64,000 nucleotides of DNA. Origin: CAWAMR01 sp963783095. GTDB lineage: Bacteria; Planctomycetota; Planctomycetia; Gemmatales; Gemmataceae. The translations under genes were made by a program, and so were the position numbers. The stretch covers positions 1 through 64,000 of the forward strand of contig CAWAMR010000015.1 in assembly GCA_963783095.1 (NCBI GenBank). Direction: 5' to 3'. Positions 19,771-29,291 of this stretch are shown in pieces; the first letter of the stretch is position 1; the number at the start of each line of letters is the position of its first letter. The notes under the pieces were generated by a model that was not told where the DNA came from, ran no database searches, and saw only the letters and a list, made by a program, of their open reading frames with translations.

Positions 19771-21231
19771 TTACACTTCCACGAGTTTTTCCTTTAACGG
19801 GTTCAAGGGCAACGAGACGAGAAACCGGGTTCCGACCCCCAGTTTGCTTTCGACCTTTATGCTGCCGCCGTGAGCTTCAATTAAAGCCTGACAAATGCTC
19901 AATCCTAACCCGCTGCCGGAGCGTTTGGACTGTTCGGGCAATTGCCGAACGCGATAAAAGCGTTCAAAAATATGGGGCAGATGTTTTGGCTCAATACCCG
20001 ATCCGGTATCCACCACGGCCAACTGCGCTTGCCGGGTTATCGGATCGCTCGTAACCAAGATCTTTACACTGCCGCCCCTCGCAAATTTCAAGGCATTGTC
20101 GATCAGATTCAGGACTACTTGCCGCAAATGTCCGGAATCGCCGCAGACCCAGACTTCATCGAGTTGCGCGGCTCTGAGTTCCACTCCCTGAGTTTCGGCC
20201 ACTCCCTGAAACATATCGATCGCCTTTCGGACGATGCTGTCGAGTCGAACCGGATCGTTCGTCCGTTCCAGCCGTCCCGCATCACACTCGGAAAGCAAGA
20301 GCAACTGTTGCACGAGATTTCCCAGATGGGAACATTCATCCACGATCGATTCGAGGAGTTCGCGATATTCCTCGGGGCTTCGATCCTGATTCAGAGCAAC
20401 CTCGGTCGAACTGCGGATGGCAGCGAGCGGGGATCGCAGTTCGTGGGCGACATTTGCCAAAAGGTGGTGGTGATGGGCAAGATAATCGGCAATGCGATTG
20501 AGAAAGCCGTTGATCGTGGTGGAAAGCTGATCGATTTCATCGCCGGTATTGCGAATGGGTAGTCGTTCCTCCAGCTTTCGAGGCCGTAGATTCGCGGTGG
20601 TCTGGATGATTCGAGTAAGGGGACGAATCGCGTGCCCGGCGAGCCAGTATCCTCCGAGGGGTGCAACGATCAGGAGAGATCCCCCCATGATCAACAGCAA
20701 TTCGGTGAGACGATTGACATCTTGCCGAATGGCATCCGTGGTGGCACCCACCTGAATCAGGAAGGATTGCCCCGTTCCGGTTGTGTGCCGGCGCTCAACC
20801 ATACGAAATGAATCGATCGTGATGGCGTCGTTGGTGGCAACAGGTTCGGCCGGAAACTCGATGTCGGGAAGTGAATGGGTGGCGTATGCCAGGTTCCCAT
20901 CGGAGTCCAACACGCGGGCAAACCACTTGCGGGCAGCATGGCTATTCGCCTGGCGGTTAAGTGCTTTGAGCGAGGGATCGTCCACCTGCACGTACAGATC
21001 GACCATATCCCCTACTTCGTTGGCATCCTCCTCAAGGAGGCGATCTTCTTCTTGAAGCAGCAAATAGAACGATCCCTGGCGCAATCCGATCAAAAGAGTG
21101 GCTGTGAACAGAATAATGGTAAGGGTATTCCAGGCCGTGAGTCGAGTGCGAAGACGCGCAAACCACCTGCTTTTTCGCGGCAGAACGGAAACGGAATCTG
21201 TCGAAGACATGTCAGGGGGAGCGGAAGACAT
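19771..21231 (-). CDS. Sensor histidine kinase (HAMP, HisKA, HATPase)
   Basis: 486 residues from ATG 21229-21231 (MSSAPPDMSSTDS), with GAGG upstream. The start overlaps the regulator stop by about 20 bases. TM1 is near residues 33-55 (LTIILFTATLLIGL). A periplasmic sensor loop is followed by TM2 (ELLLIMGGSLLIVAPLGGYW), then HAMP. The phosphorylated His is in LLANVAHELRSPLAAIR. The catalytic domain has the N box (LRQVVLNLIDNALKF), G1 (DTGSGI) and G2 (GSGLGLSI). It phosphorylates the OmpR-type regulator encoded just upstream. The CusS-like layout suggests an envelope or metal signal, but no target gene is adjacent. Confidence 0.93.
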   Translation of the reverse strand: MSSAPPDMSSTDSVSVLPRKSRWFARLRTRLTAWNTLTIILFTATLLIGLRQGSFYLLLQEEDRLLEEDANEVGDMVDLYVQVDDPSLKALNRQANSHAARKWFARVLDSDGNLAYATHSLPDIEFPAEPVATNDAITIDSFRMVERRHTTGTGQSFLIQVGATTDAIRQDVNRLTELLLIMGGSLLIVAPLGGYWLAGHAIRPLTRIIQTTANLRPRKLEERLPIRNTGDEIDQLSTTINGFLNRIADYLAHHHHLLANVAHELRSPLAAIRSSTEVALNQDRSPEEYRELLESIVDECSHLGNLVQQLLLLSECDAGRLERTNDPVRLDSIVRKAIDMFQGVAETQGVELRAAQLDEVWVCGDSGHLRQVVLNLIDNALKFARGGSVKILVTSDPITRQAQLAVVDTGSGIEPKHLPHIFERFYRVRQLPEQSKRSGSGLGLSICQALIEAHGGSIKVESKLGVGTRFLVSLPLNPLKEKLVEV

Positions 21232-21883
21232 AACCACGCCCTCGGACGGTGTGAATGATGGAACTGGCACCGGCCTTATCCAATTTGCCGCGCAAGCGGT
21301 TGATATGCACCTCGATCACGTTCGTCTCACCTTCCCAGTCGGCTTCCCAGAGATGCTCGCACAGCATCTTGCGAGTAACGACTTGGCCACCGTGCCGAAT
21401 GAGGAATTCGAGCAAGCTAAACTCAGTGGGCGTTAGATCGATTTCCGTTTCACCGAACTGCACGCGTCGAGTGGTGAGATCGAGCGCCAGCCCGCCGGCC
21501 TCTACGATGGGCGCGGGGCGATCCGTGGCCCGGCGGCGGATGGCCTCGACGCGCGCACTGAGTTCGGTGAAGGCAAAGGGTTTGACGAGATAATCGTCGG
21601 CCCCTGCCCGCAAGCCCTCAACGCGCTCCTCCACGGTTCCGAGAGCTGTAAGCAGGATGACCGGCGTTCGGTTACCTTCGCTTCGCAAAGTCCGCAGCAT
21701 ATCCAGGCCGGAAAGAACCGGCAACATGATATCGAGGACAATGACATCGAAGGGATCGCCGCGGGCAGCGTCCAAACCTGCGTTGCCATCGCGCAGCCAC
21801 CGGCATTCGTGCTTTTCCTCAGCGAATCCCTGAGCAAGCGCTTTGCCGATCACGGGATCATCTTCGACGATAAGTAGGTGCAT
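21212..21883 (-). CDS. OmpR/CusR-family response regulator
   Basis: 223 residues. The receiver domain has the acidic pair ED-D at 7-9, phosphoacceptor D51 (VIVLDIMLP) and the conserved Lys in DDYLVKPF. The C-terminal winged helix has LTPTEFSLLEFLIRHGGQVV and VIEVHINRLRGKLDKAG, ending IIHTVRGRGYVFRSP. It binds DNA as a dimer after phosphorylation by the kinase encoded directly downstream. It starts five bases before a repeat of six GTGGTCA units that lies in its 5' region. Confidence 0.95.
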   Translation of the reverse strand: MHLLIVEDDPVIGKALAQGFAEEKHECRWLRDGNAGLDAARGDPFDVIVLDIMLPVLSGLDMLRTLRSEGNRTPVILLTALGTVEERVEGLRAGADDYLVKPFAFTELSARVEAIRRRATDRPAPIVEAGGLALDLTTRRVQFGETEIDLTPTEFSLLEFLIRHGGQVVTRKMLCEHLWEADWEGETNVIEVHINRLRGKLDKAGASSIIHTVRGRGYVFRSP

Positions 21884-21885
21884 AA

Positions 21886-22000
21886 GTAGTGGTCAGTGGT
21901 CAGTGGTCAGTGGTCAGTGGTCAGTGGTCAGTAAATGCAAAGACCTTCGGGTCTTTCGTATTCGGCATTTACTGACCACTGAACACTGATCACTACTTAA
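21886..22000. repeat. GTGGTCA heptamer array and long hairpin
   Basis: Six perfect head-to-tail GTGGTCA units occupy 21889-21930. Then comes a perfect 7-bp hairpin with a TTCG tetraloop (AAAGACC-TTCG-GGTCTTT, 21939-21956). Beyond it a return arm complements the heptamers and their edge (GCATTTACTGACCACTG ... CACTACTT). The whole is a cruciform-like element between aspS and the response-regulator gene. A related element is at 49601-49717. Confidence 0.85.
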
Positions 22001-23789
22001 GTCCCAAATCTTTCAACTGTCGGCATCCACGGGGGCCGGGGCACCGGTCATCAGGTCGCGCGCCTTCTGGTTCTTCGGGAAGGCGATGACGTCGCGGATG
22101 TTCGTCGTGCCGGCCAGCATCATCGCCCAGCGGTCGAGGCCCAGGGCGATGCCGCCGTGCGGCGGGGCGCCGAACTTCAGCGCGTCGAGCAGGAAGCCGA
22201 AGCGCTGCCGGGCCTGCTCCGGCGTCATGCCCAGCACGCTGAACATGCGCGACTGCACCTCCGGATTGTGGATACGAATGCTGCCGCCGCCGCACTCGTA
22301 GCCGTTGATGACCAGGTCGTACGCCTTGGCCTGCACCTTGCCGGGGTCGCTTTCCAGGTACGGCAGATCCTCGTCGCAGCGGCGCCGTGAACGGATGATG
22401 GTTGGCGACCCAGCGTTTCTCCTCGTCGTCCCAGATGAACGACGGGAAATCGAGCACCCAGGCGATCTTGAAATCGCTCGCAGCTGGCTTGCGTCTTCGG
22501 CGTTCGACCAGTTCTGTACAGCTTCAGATGCTCGCCAGATGCGTGCGCAGTGCGCCGAGCGCCTGGCAGACCACGTCTTCCTTGTCGGCGACGAACAGCA
22601 GCAGGTCGCCGGCTTCGGCATTCAGACGCTTGCCGCAGGCCTTGCTGCACTGCGGCCGGCAGGAACTTCTCGATCGGCGACGGTGAACTTGTCGGCCTCG
22701 ACCTTGATCCAGGCCAGCCCCTTGGCGCCGTAGCGGCTGACGAACTCGGTCCAGCTCGTCCAGGTCCTTGCGCGAGAACTTGTCCGCCGGCCCTCTTGGC
22801 GTTGAGGCCCGCACCTTGCCGCCGGCCGCGACCACGTCCTGAAACACCTTGAATTCCGTCTGGGCCGCCAGGTCGCTGCAGTCGACGATCTCCAGGCCGT
22901 AGCGCAGGTCGGGCTTGTCGCTGCCGTACTTGAGCATGGCGTCGGCGTACTGAGCCGCGGCAGCGGCAGCGGGATCTCGACGCCGAGGCACGCTCTGAAA
23001 GACTCCGCGGTCAGCCCCTCGATGACGGCGAAGATGTCGTCCATCTCGACGAACGACATTTCCAGGTCGAGCTGGGTGAACTCCGGCTGGCGGTCGGCAC
23101 GCAGGTCCTCGTCGCGCAGGCAGCGGGCGATCTGGAAGTACTTGTCGTAGCCGGCCACCATCAGGAGTTGCTTGTAGAGCTGCGGCGACTGCGGCAGCGC
23201 GTACCATTGCACCGTGCAAGACCCGGCTCGGCACCAGGTAGTCGCGGGCCCCTTCCGGCGTGCTCCGGCCCAGCAGCGGCGTCTCGAGTTCGAGGAAGCC
23301 GTGCTCGTCGAGATAGTCGCGAATGACCTTGTTCAGCCTGATGCCGGGTAATGAGCGTCTTGCTGCAGCGTCGGCGGCGCAGGTCGAGAAAGCGATATTG
23401 CAGCCGCAGGTCTTCGTTGGCCAGCTCGTTGCCGAACTCGGTGACCTCGAAGGGCGGCGTCGGACAGCGGTTCAGGATCTGTACCTTTTCGGCCTTGACC
23501 TCGATGTTTCCGGTGGCAAGTTTCGCGTTTGTCTTTCCCTTCGAGCCGTGCAGAACCTTGCCCCGAGCAGACAGGACAAATTCTCGACCAATCTGTTTGC
23601 CGAGGGCGACAATGGCGGGGTCGTCGGCTTCGAGAACGACCTGAGTGAAGCCGTAGCGATCGCGAAGATCGACGAACATCTGATCGTTATAGCGCGGAAG
23701 GTATTGACCCAGCCGTTGAGCACGACGGTTTGGCCGATGTGAGTGTCGCGCAATTCGCCGCAGGTATGTGTCCGCTGCCATTCCGCCAT
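21993..23789 (-). CDS. aspS: AspS, aspartyl-tRNA synthetase (heavily frameshifted)
   Basis: The start is ATG 23787-23789 (MAEWQRTHTCGELRDTHIGQ, anticodon-binding OB fold with VVLNGWVNTFR). Class II motifs follow: QFKQLLM-type active-site region (QLYKQLLMVAGYDKYFQIAR), CLRDEDLRADRQPEFTQLDL (motif 2), and GGIALGLDRWAMMLAG (motif 3). The end is GAPAPVDA then QLKDLGLK. It charges tRNA-Asp; bacterial AspRS of this length (about 600 residues) has the GAD insertion. At least six frame changes in 1.8 kb. It is essential, so the breaks are almost certainly sequencing errors. Confidence 0.9.
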
Positions 23790-23925
23790 TGACTTGACCC
23801 CTTCGACGCAAAAAGTGAATCGTTGGACTGAGGTAAGTATATCGATTCTTGCCTCTTGAGAATGGGACATGCACAAAGCGAAAGGAGTTCGCGGCGTTTC
23901 GTGCAGCAAGTGTTGCCCAAAGCGA

Positions 23926-24069
23926 TTAAATAGGGCGAACGGTAAATTCACACCCGAATTGAAGCGTCCGGATTCCGGGGATGAGGTTCCCGACGGTCGC
24001 CAGGGTACTCAATTTTTTTGGATCGTCGTAAGCCCAAATGAGAGTGTGCGAATCGAGCAGGACTCTCAT
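23926..24069 (-). pseudogene. Truncated VapC-like PIN toxin
   Basis: 47 codons from ATG 24067-24069 (MRVLLDSHTLIWAYDDPKKL). The N-terminal PIN motif with the first catalytic Asp (LLDSHTLIWA) is clear, but the frame then runs into unrelated residues and stops at 23926. A full VapC has about 130 residues with three more acidic residues, so this is inactive. Its ATG overlaps the antitoxin stop (ATGA), which is the normal vapBC layout. Confidence 0.68.
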
Positions 24070-24293
24070 TCCATGTACTCCTTGAAATCCTCGAGCGGGG
24101 CGTCAAAATCAGGGGCCATGTAGAGTACTGTTCCCTTGCCGCGTCCGAGTATCGGAGTGGCGTTGGGCAACTGACCAGTTAGTCGAGCAACCGGCTGCCC
24201 ATTGCGTGTGATGATCACTTCATCGCCACTTTTAAGTTCGTCGAGCAATTCGGGAAGTCGAGTCTGAACTTCTTCCATCGTCGCGGTTTGCAT
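24066..24293 (-). CDS. Phd/YefM-type antitoxin (VapB-like)
   Basis: 75 residues from ATG at 24291-24293 (MQTATMEEVQTRLPELLDEL), with AGGAG upstream. The Phd/YefM pattern is present: EVQTRLPELLDELKSGDEVI, then ITRNGQPVARL and a C-terminal toxin-binding tail (APLEDFKEYME). It would bind DNA at its own promoter and neutralise the PIN toxin. The toxin gene that follows is truncated, so the antitoxin is an orphan. Confidence 0.8.
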   Translation of the reverse strand: MQTATMEEVQTRLPELLDELKSGDEVIITRNGQPVARLTGQLPNATPILGRGKGTVLYMAPDFDAPLEDFKEYME

Positions 24294-24295
24294 GA

Positions 24296-24676
24296 TTGAA
24301 CTCCTTCTCCTTAACACTACAGCGCGAGTTGAAGATTGTCGGTCACACTATTGAAAAGCAAGACCTTTTCTTTCTTCCTGACACCGGAAGAGTGGAGGGA
24401 TGGCAGCCTTTACTTTTGGAACTTAGGGACGGCGATTATTCGGATTACCTCGCCAGCGATCTCGGTTGCCGGTTATGCTCCGAGCGATTGCGGGACATTC
24501 TCCAGTGCTGTGCATCCGCCTCGGATGTCCTGGAGTGGCTTGAAGTAGTGGTGAGGAAGCGGGACCAGGAGCGGCGGTTCTTAGATTCCATCGATCATTC
24601 GCTTTTTCTCCGGTTTTTCTTTTTGAAGTACTTCGTGTGGATTGTTGTCACGCCCGTCTTTGCGTTTGTTATTTGA
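24296..24676 (+). pseudogene. Fragment of a DUF1629/immunity-like protein
   Basis: A 126-codon frame. Its middle, GWQPLLLELRDGDYSDYLAS, DLGCRLCSERLRDILQ and LEWLEVVVR, resembles DUF1629/Imm-type immunity proteins of planctomycetes. No RBS precedes the ATG, and the C-terminus turns into a hydrophobic unrelated tail (LFLRFFFLKYFVWIVVTPVF). It starts back-to-back with the antitoxin, whose promoter it would overlap. Probably a remnant truncated at both ends. The family call is from pattern memory only. Confidence 0.4.
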
Positions 24677-24833
24677 TATGTACCTGGCTCGCTTTTGGAC
24701 CGTCAAGAAGATAATCAACATTGCGTAGACTATTTCTAAGCCGTTGCCTAACTTCTTGACATCCGTTCTCCCACGCTCACAATGAGCGCGTGATGTTTCC
24801 CGATTCCTCTCCCTTTTTTCGGAGCTGCAACAC

Positions 24834-26328
24834 ATGGCTACCGCTACTGCTTCCGCCGCCAAAAAGCGAAAAATCCAGCCTCCCAAGGTCGAAAAACAAA
24901 AGATGTTGATCGGTGGGAAATGGGTCAATTCCGTCTCCGGCAAGACTTTTCCTACACTCAATCCCTCGACCGGCAAGGTGATTTGCGAAGTCGCCGAAGG
25001 CGACAAGGCCGATATCGATCTGGCAGTCAAAGCCGCTCGAAAAGCCCTGGAGTCAGGCCCCTGGTCGAAAATGAGCGCTGCCGAGCGTGGCCGGCTGCTC
25101 TACAGACTCGCCGATGCTGTCGAGCGCATACGGAAGAACTGGCTCGGCTGGAATCGCTCGATAACGGCAAACCGTTACGCGACGCTCTCGCTGCCGACCT
25201 GCCGCTGGCGATCAAGTGCTATCGCTATTACGCGGGCTGGGCCGACAAGAATCACGGCAAGACGATCCCCATCGAAGGAAATTACTTCTGCTATACCGAG
25301 CACGAGCCGGTTGGGGTGATTGGCCAGATCATCCCCTGGAATTTCCCGATTCTCATGCAGGCCTGGAAGTGGGGGCCGGCGCTGGCATCGGCAATACGCT
25401 CGTATTGAAGCCGGCCGAACAAACTCCTTTGACCGCTCTGCGGGTCGCGCAGTTAGCACTGGAAGTGGGCTTTCCGGAAGGGGTGATCAATGTGCGTTCC
25501 CGGTTACGGCCCAACGGCGGGCGCTGCTATCTCCGGACACATGGACGTCGATAAAGTGGCGTTTACCGGGGAAACTCGAACCGGACAGATTATCATGGAG
25601 GCCGCAGCGAAGAGCAATTTAAAGCGCGTCAGCCTGGAACTCGGCGGCAAGTCGCCGAATGTCGTCTTCGCCGATGCCGATCTCGATGCAGCGGTCGAAG
25701 GCGCGCTACTTCGGCCTCTTCTTCAACCAGGGGCAATGCTGCTGTGCAGGCAGCAGACTATTCGTGGAAGAAAAGATTCACGATGCATTCGTCGAGAAAC
25801 TCGTCCATAAGGCGAAGAACCAGAAAGTCGGCGACCCGTTCGAGATGGATACTGCACAGGGGCCTCAAGTGTCCCAGGAACAGTGCGATCGTATCCTTGG
25901 CTATATCGATTCGGGTCGAAAAGAAGGCGCGAAACTTTTGGTTGGCGGCGAGCGCTGCGGCGAACGTGGCTATTTCGTCCAGCCGACCGTTTTCGATGGT
26001 GTCAAAGACGAGATGAAAATCGCCCAGGAAGAGATCTTCGGCCCGGTCATGAGCGTGTTGCAGCTTCAAGGACGTCGATGAAGTCATTGCGCGCGGCAAT
26101 CGCTCAAGCTTCGGGCTGGCCGCTGCCGTATGGACGCGCGACATCAAAAAGGCGATGAAGATCAGCAACTCGTTGCGAGCAGGAACGATCTGGGTGAACT
26201 GCTACGACGTGTTCGATGCCGGAGCACCATTCGGCGGGTTCAAGATGTCGGGGATCGGGCGCGAGTTGGGAGAGTATGCTCTTGAACTCTACACGGAAGT
26301 GAAATCGGTGATCGTGGCGACGGATTGA
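24834..26328 (+). CDS. Aldehyde dehydrogenase, NAD(P)-dependent (frameshifted)
   Basis: Joined frames give about 497 residues, typical for the family. N-terminus MATATASAAKKRKIQ, then MLIGGKWVNSVSGKTFPTLN. Cofactor site PVGVIGQIIPWNFPILM. Catalytic Glu in LELGGKSPNVVF. Catalytic Cys in NQGQCCCAGSRLFV. C-terminus FGGFKMSGIGRELGEYALEL. It oxidises an aldehyde to the acid. Breaks near 25140, 25385, 25490, 25705 and 26070. The sequence is closest in feel to the ALDH1/BetB-like group. No pathway partner is adjacent. The ethanolamine operon, which makes acetaldehyde, is 20 kb away, so a link is speculative. Confidence 0.85.
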
Positions 26329-26445
26329 GCACCCTGCATCTGGTTCTACTGTGTCCGATGCCGGCGCAATGTCCCCGTTTCCGCAACACGCGATCCGGCC
26401 CTCTCACCGGACCTGTCGCCACATTGATGGGCCATGAGGGGCTCG

Positions 26446-26935
26446 TCACGACGTTGGGTATGTAAACCCGCCGGATTGCTTGAGGCTTATAGGTCTCCTC
26501 GCGAAAGACTGGGATAGCTTCTCCAGGTTTGTTTCCAGGTCGTCGCCAAAGGCTTCGACGGTGATGTGATCGACCCCGGTCGCTCCCTGGTTCGCTTGGA
26601 CTTTTCCAAAACTCGAATTCAGGTTTCTCACCGCATATACCTTATCGATCAATCGGAACCATTTGTCCCCTTTCACGCCTTGTTCTAGCAGGCTCGCCAA
26701 GATCCACTGCCGAATCGAGTTCACTTGCGTTACGGACGGGTCGTTCGTCTCCGGTTGCTCCCTACCCCGCCTTACGGCGACGCAGTTACCTTTGACTACG
26801 AGATTACAAACCTCCTCTCGACGGGGACTTCCACCCCGCTGTATCATCTACCTCACAGGCGCACTAGCACAACCGGGAAGGCTGTGCTACGTTCCGAAGT
26901 CAGTGGCTGATTCCGATAAAGGAAAGCGCTCTGGT
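26446..26935 (-). pseudogene. Group II intron remnant: reverse-transcriptase N-terminal fragment
   Basis: The frame at 26446-26847 encodes the N-terminal part of an intron-encoded RT: KVYAVRNLNSSFGKVQANQG, then ATGVDHITVEAFGDD and LEKLSQSF. One base out of frame it continues as ETYKPQAIRRVYIPN before homology stops near 26450. The catalytic YADD domain and maturase are absent. Upstream sequence to about 26935 looks like structured intron RNA (GGGTGGAAGTCCCCGTCGAG, GCCGTAAGGCGGGGTAGGGA). Domains V and VI are not seen. A 5' fragment of a dead element. Confidence 0.6.
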
Positions 26936-26950
26936 GGTGGTAGCCCAAAG

Positions 26951-26992
26951 CCGCGGAGCGGCAAGAGAAGACTTTCGCCGCGGAGCGGCAAA
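26951..26992. repeat. Twin GCCGCGGAGCGGC mini-hairpins
   Basis: The 15-mer GCCGCGGAGCGGCAA occurs twice, 12 bases apart, each copy a perfect 5-bp stem with a GGA loop. They lie about 45-85 bases upstream of the LolD-like ATPase start. Confidence 0.6.
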
Positions 26993-27035
26993 CGATGGGA
27001 AATCGCGCCCGCGTCCCGCACCCCGAGAGGTACTC

Positions 27036-27693
27036 ATGTCCCTGAATGTTGAACATCTCGATAAAGATTATCCGACTCGTTCGGGGCCATTGGTTGTGTT
27101 GCACGATTTCAACCTCGTGCTTCACGCGCGGTGAAGCGCTCGCCATCATGGGACCATCCGGATCGGGAAAGAGTACTCTCTTACACATTCTCGGCACACT
27201 CGATCATCCGACGCGCGGAAGCGTTAAACTCGATAATGTCAACCCATTTACCCTGCCTGAACCTCAGCTTGCAGCATTTCGCAATCGTCGGATTGGTTTT
27301 GTCTTTCAGGATCATCACCTTCTGCCTCAATGTAATGTGTTGGAAAACGTCCTCATCCCCACTCTCGTGAATCCGGACGTGAAGCCGGATGAGATCGAGA
27401 AATATGCCCGCGACCTCTTGAACCGGGTTGGCCTGAGTCATCGCCTTACTCATTTGCCCGCAGAGCTTTCCGGCGGCGAGCGTCAGCGCGTCGCAGTAGC
27501 ACGATCCCTCATCCTGAAGCCGACTCTTGTGCTCGCCGATGAGCCGACCGGCAATCTCGATCGTAAGACGGCACAGGGCGTGGGCGAATTGTTGCTGGAA
27601 CTGCACAAACAAGAGCAGACCATTCTCGTCGCTGTCACGCATAGCCCGGAACTGGCGAAGCTGTTTCCGAAGATGATGGAGATGGGTGGATAA
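27036..27693 (+). CDS. LolD/MacB-type ABC transporter ATP-binding protein (frameshifted)
   Basis: About 219 residues from ATG 27036 (MSLNVEHLDKDYPTRSG), with GAGAGG upstream. One base shift near 27128. Walker A GPSGSGKST, Q-loop FVFQDHHLLPQ, signature LSGGERQRVAVA, Walker B LVLADEPTGNLD, H-loop VAVTHSPELA. The LNRVGLSHR and HLLPQCNVLENVLIP segments are those of the LolD/MacB group, which drives lipoprotein or substrate release from the inner membrane with a FtsX-type permease. The permease gene, usually directly upstream, is absent here; an intron fragment occupies that place. Confidence 0.85.
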
Positions 27694-27823
27694 TCGCACC
27701 CCGCTTCCCGCTTCCCGCATCCCGCTTCCCTTGATATAGTATGTGAATAAATATTCCCAGTTGGGCGTCCAATGGTTGGTTCTCTCCCGCCTTATACGTC
27801 TCCCTTTTGCTTCGGGGTCTTTC

Positions 27824-29110
27824 ATGCATTGCGTCCGATTACTTTCGCTCTTTGGCGGTTTGCTTTTCGTCGGTGTTGGTACGGGTGCAGATTGGCCGCA
27901 ATGGGGCGGTCCCGACCGGGACGGCAAATCCAAGGAAACCGGGTTGCTCAAAAAGTGGCCCAAAGAAGGTCCAAAGGTTCTTTGGACCTATGGAGAAACA
28001 GGCGTCGGCTACAGCAGCCCTGCCATCGTCGGCGATCGGCTCTATATTTTTGGTGCAGAAGACCCGGATAAGGGCGAGCGTGAATTCGTCCTGTGTATCA
28101 ACGCCAAGGATGGCAAGCAAGTCTGGAAAAAAGTCATCGCTCCGCCGCCGGGAAAATTCGACTTTCAGGACTACAGTCGAGGCAACGGCCCACGCAGTTC
28201 CCCGGTTGTGGATGGGAAGAACCTCTACTTCCTGGGTTCCAAGGGCGATTTGGCTTGTCTCGAAACCGGAGACGGCAAAATCGTCTGGCAAAAGCATCTC
28301 GTCAAGGATTTCGGCGGCGGTATCCCCAGATGGGGGTATTCCGAGTCGGTGTTGATCGATGGCGATAATCTCATCTGCACGCCCGGCGGCAAAAAGGGTT
28401 GCCTGGCGACCCTGAAAAAGTCGGACGGCGAAGTGGTGTGGCGCAGCACCGACGTGGACGACGGAGCCCATTATGCCTCCATCCAAATCAACAATTTCGG
28501 CGTGAAACACTACGTCCAAATGAGTAACAAAGGCGTGTTCGGGGTCAAGGCCGCCGACGGCAAATTGCTGTGGCGCAGCAAGGCTGGCGGCAACAATGTC
28601 GCGGTGATTCCCACACCAATCATCGACGACAAATATGTCTTCGCCACTTCGGGCTACGGCTCCGGGTGCGGCCTGGTTGAACTGACTGCCAAGGGCGACA
28701 GCGTGACCGCAAAGGATGTCTACTTGACCAAGACGATGGTGAACCATCACGGCGGGGTGATTCGGGTCGGCGATTACGTTTATGGCCACAGCGATAAGGG
28801 CGGCTGGATGTGCTTGAATTTCAAGAAAGACGGCGAGGAGCCGGTCTGGAAAAACAGCAAATTCGGCAAGGGCAGCATTCTCTACGCGGACGGCCATTTT
28901 TACTGTTACTCCGAAGGATCGGGCACCCTGGTTATGATCGAGGCAAACCCGAAGGCATGGGTCGAGGTGGGCCGAATGGAGTTGCCCAAGAAAAGCAGCT
29001 TCAAGCCGCGAAAGGGCGCGATTTGGACACATCCGGTCATCGCTAACGGCAAACTCTATCTTCGCGATCACGAGTTGCTGATGTGCTTCGATCTGACGGG
29101 AATCCAATAG
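27824..29110 (+). CDS. PQQ-like beta-propeller protein, exported
   Basis: 428 residues from ATG 27824, chosen because it gives a signal peptide (MHCVRLLSLFGGLLFVGVGT) directly before WPQWGGPDRDGKSKE. Repeated blades carry the motif of PQQ-like propellers: GKQVWKKV, GKIVWQKHL, GEVVWRS, GKLLWRSKAGG. Such planctomycete proteins resemble BamB or quinoprotein domains but usually lack a known ligand or catalytic site. Location is periplasmic. It is the first of six PQQ-like genes in a row and the only single, unbroken one outside the paralogue array. Role unknown, possibly polysaccharide binding or assembly. Confidence 0.82.
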   Translation: MHCVRLLSLFGGLLFVGVGTGADWPQWGGPDRDGKSKETGLLKKWPKEGPKVLWTYGETGVGYSSPAIVGDRLYIFGAEDPDKGEREFVLCINAKDGKQVWKKVIAPPPGKFDFQDYSRGNGPRSSPVVDGKNLYFLGSKGDLACLETGDGKIVWQKHLVKDFGGGIPRWGYSESVLIDGDNLICTPGGKKGCLATLKKSDGEVVWRSTDVDDGAHYASIQINNFGVKHYVQMSNKGVFGVKAADGKLLWRSKAGGNNVAVIPTPIIDDKYVFATSGYGSGCGLVELTAKGDSVTAKDVYLTKTMVNHHGGVIRVGDYVYGHSDKGGWMCLNFKKDGEEPVWKNSKFGKGSILYADGHFYCYSEGSGTLVMIEANPKAWVEVGRMELPKKSSFKPRKGAIWTHPVIANGKLYLRDHELLMCFDLTGIQ

Positions 29111-29129
29111 CATCAAAAAACGCAATCTA

Positions 29130-29244
29130 ACCAAAGAGTCACAAAGGACACAGAGAAGACAAAATCAGCATATCTTTTGATGACTCTGTGTTGATCTTTA
29201 GCGGATTATTGTCTTTTCTGTGTCCTCTGTGACTCTGTGGTTAG
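29130..29244. repeat. Inverted repeat of AACCACAGAGTCACAGAGG type
   Basis: AACCAAAGAGTCACAAAGGA (from 29130) reads back as the complement of TTTTCTGTGTCCTCTGTGAC, then TCTGTGGTT (to 29244), giving arms of about 34 bases with a few mismatches. Dispersed palindromes of this wording are common in planctomycete intergenic DNA. It occupies most of the gap before the next gene. Confidence 0.7.
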
Positions 29245-29291
29245 GTCGATTTTTTTTGGAAGAAGGGAGTTTCGATCCGTTGGCCGAGTCG

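Noticed and set aside
19771..21270. Start of the histidine kinase at 21270
   Set aside because: It would overlap the regulator gene by nearly 60 bases; ATG at 21231 has a better RBS.
21889..21930. Heptamer array as a CRISPR
   Set aside because: Units are directly adjacent without spacers.
27839..29134. 431-codon minus-strand ORF opposite the PQQ-like gene
   Set aside because: Mirror of a strongly coding, well-conserved propeller frame; caused by high GC at third positions.
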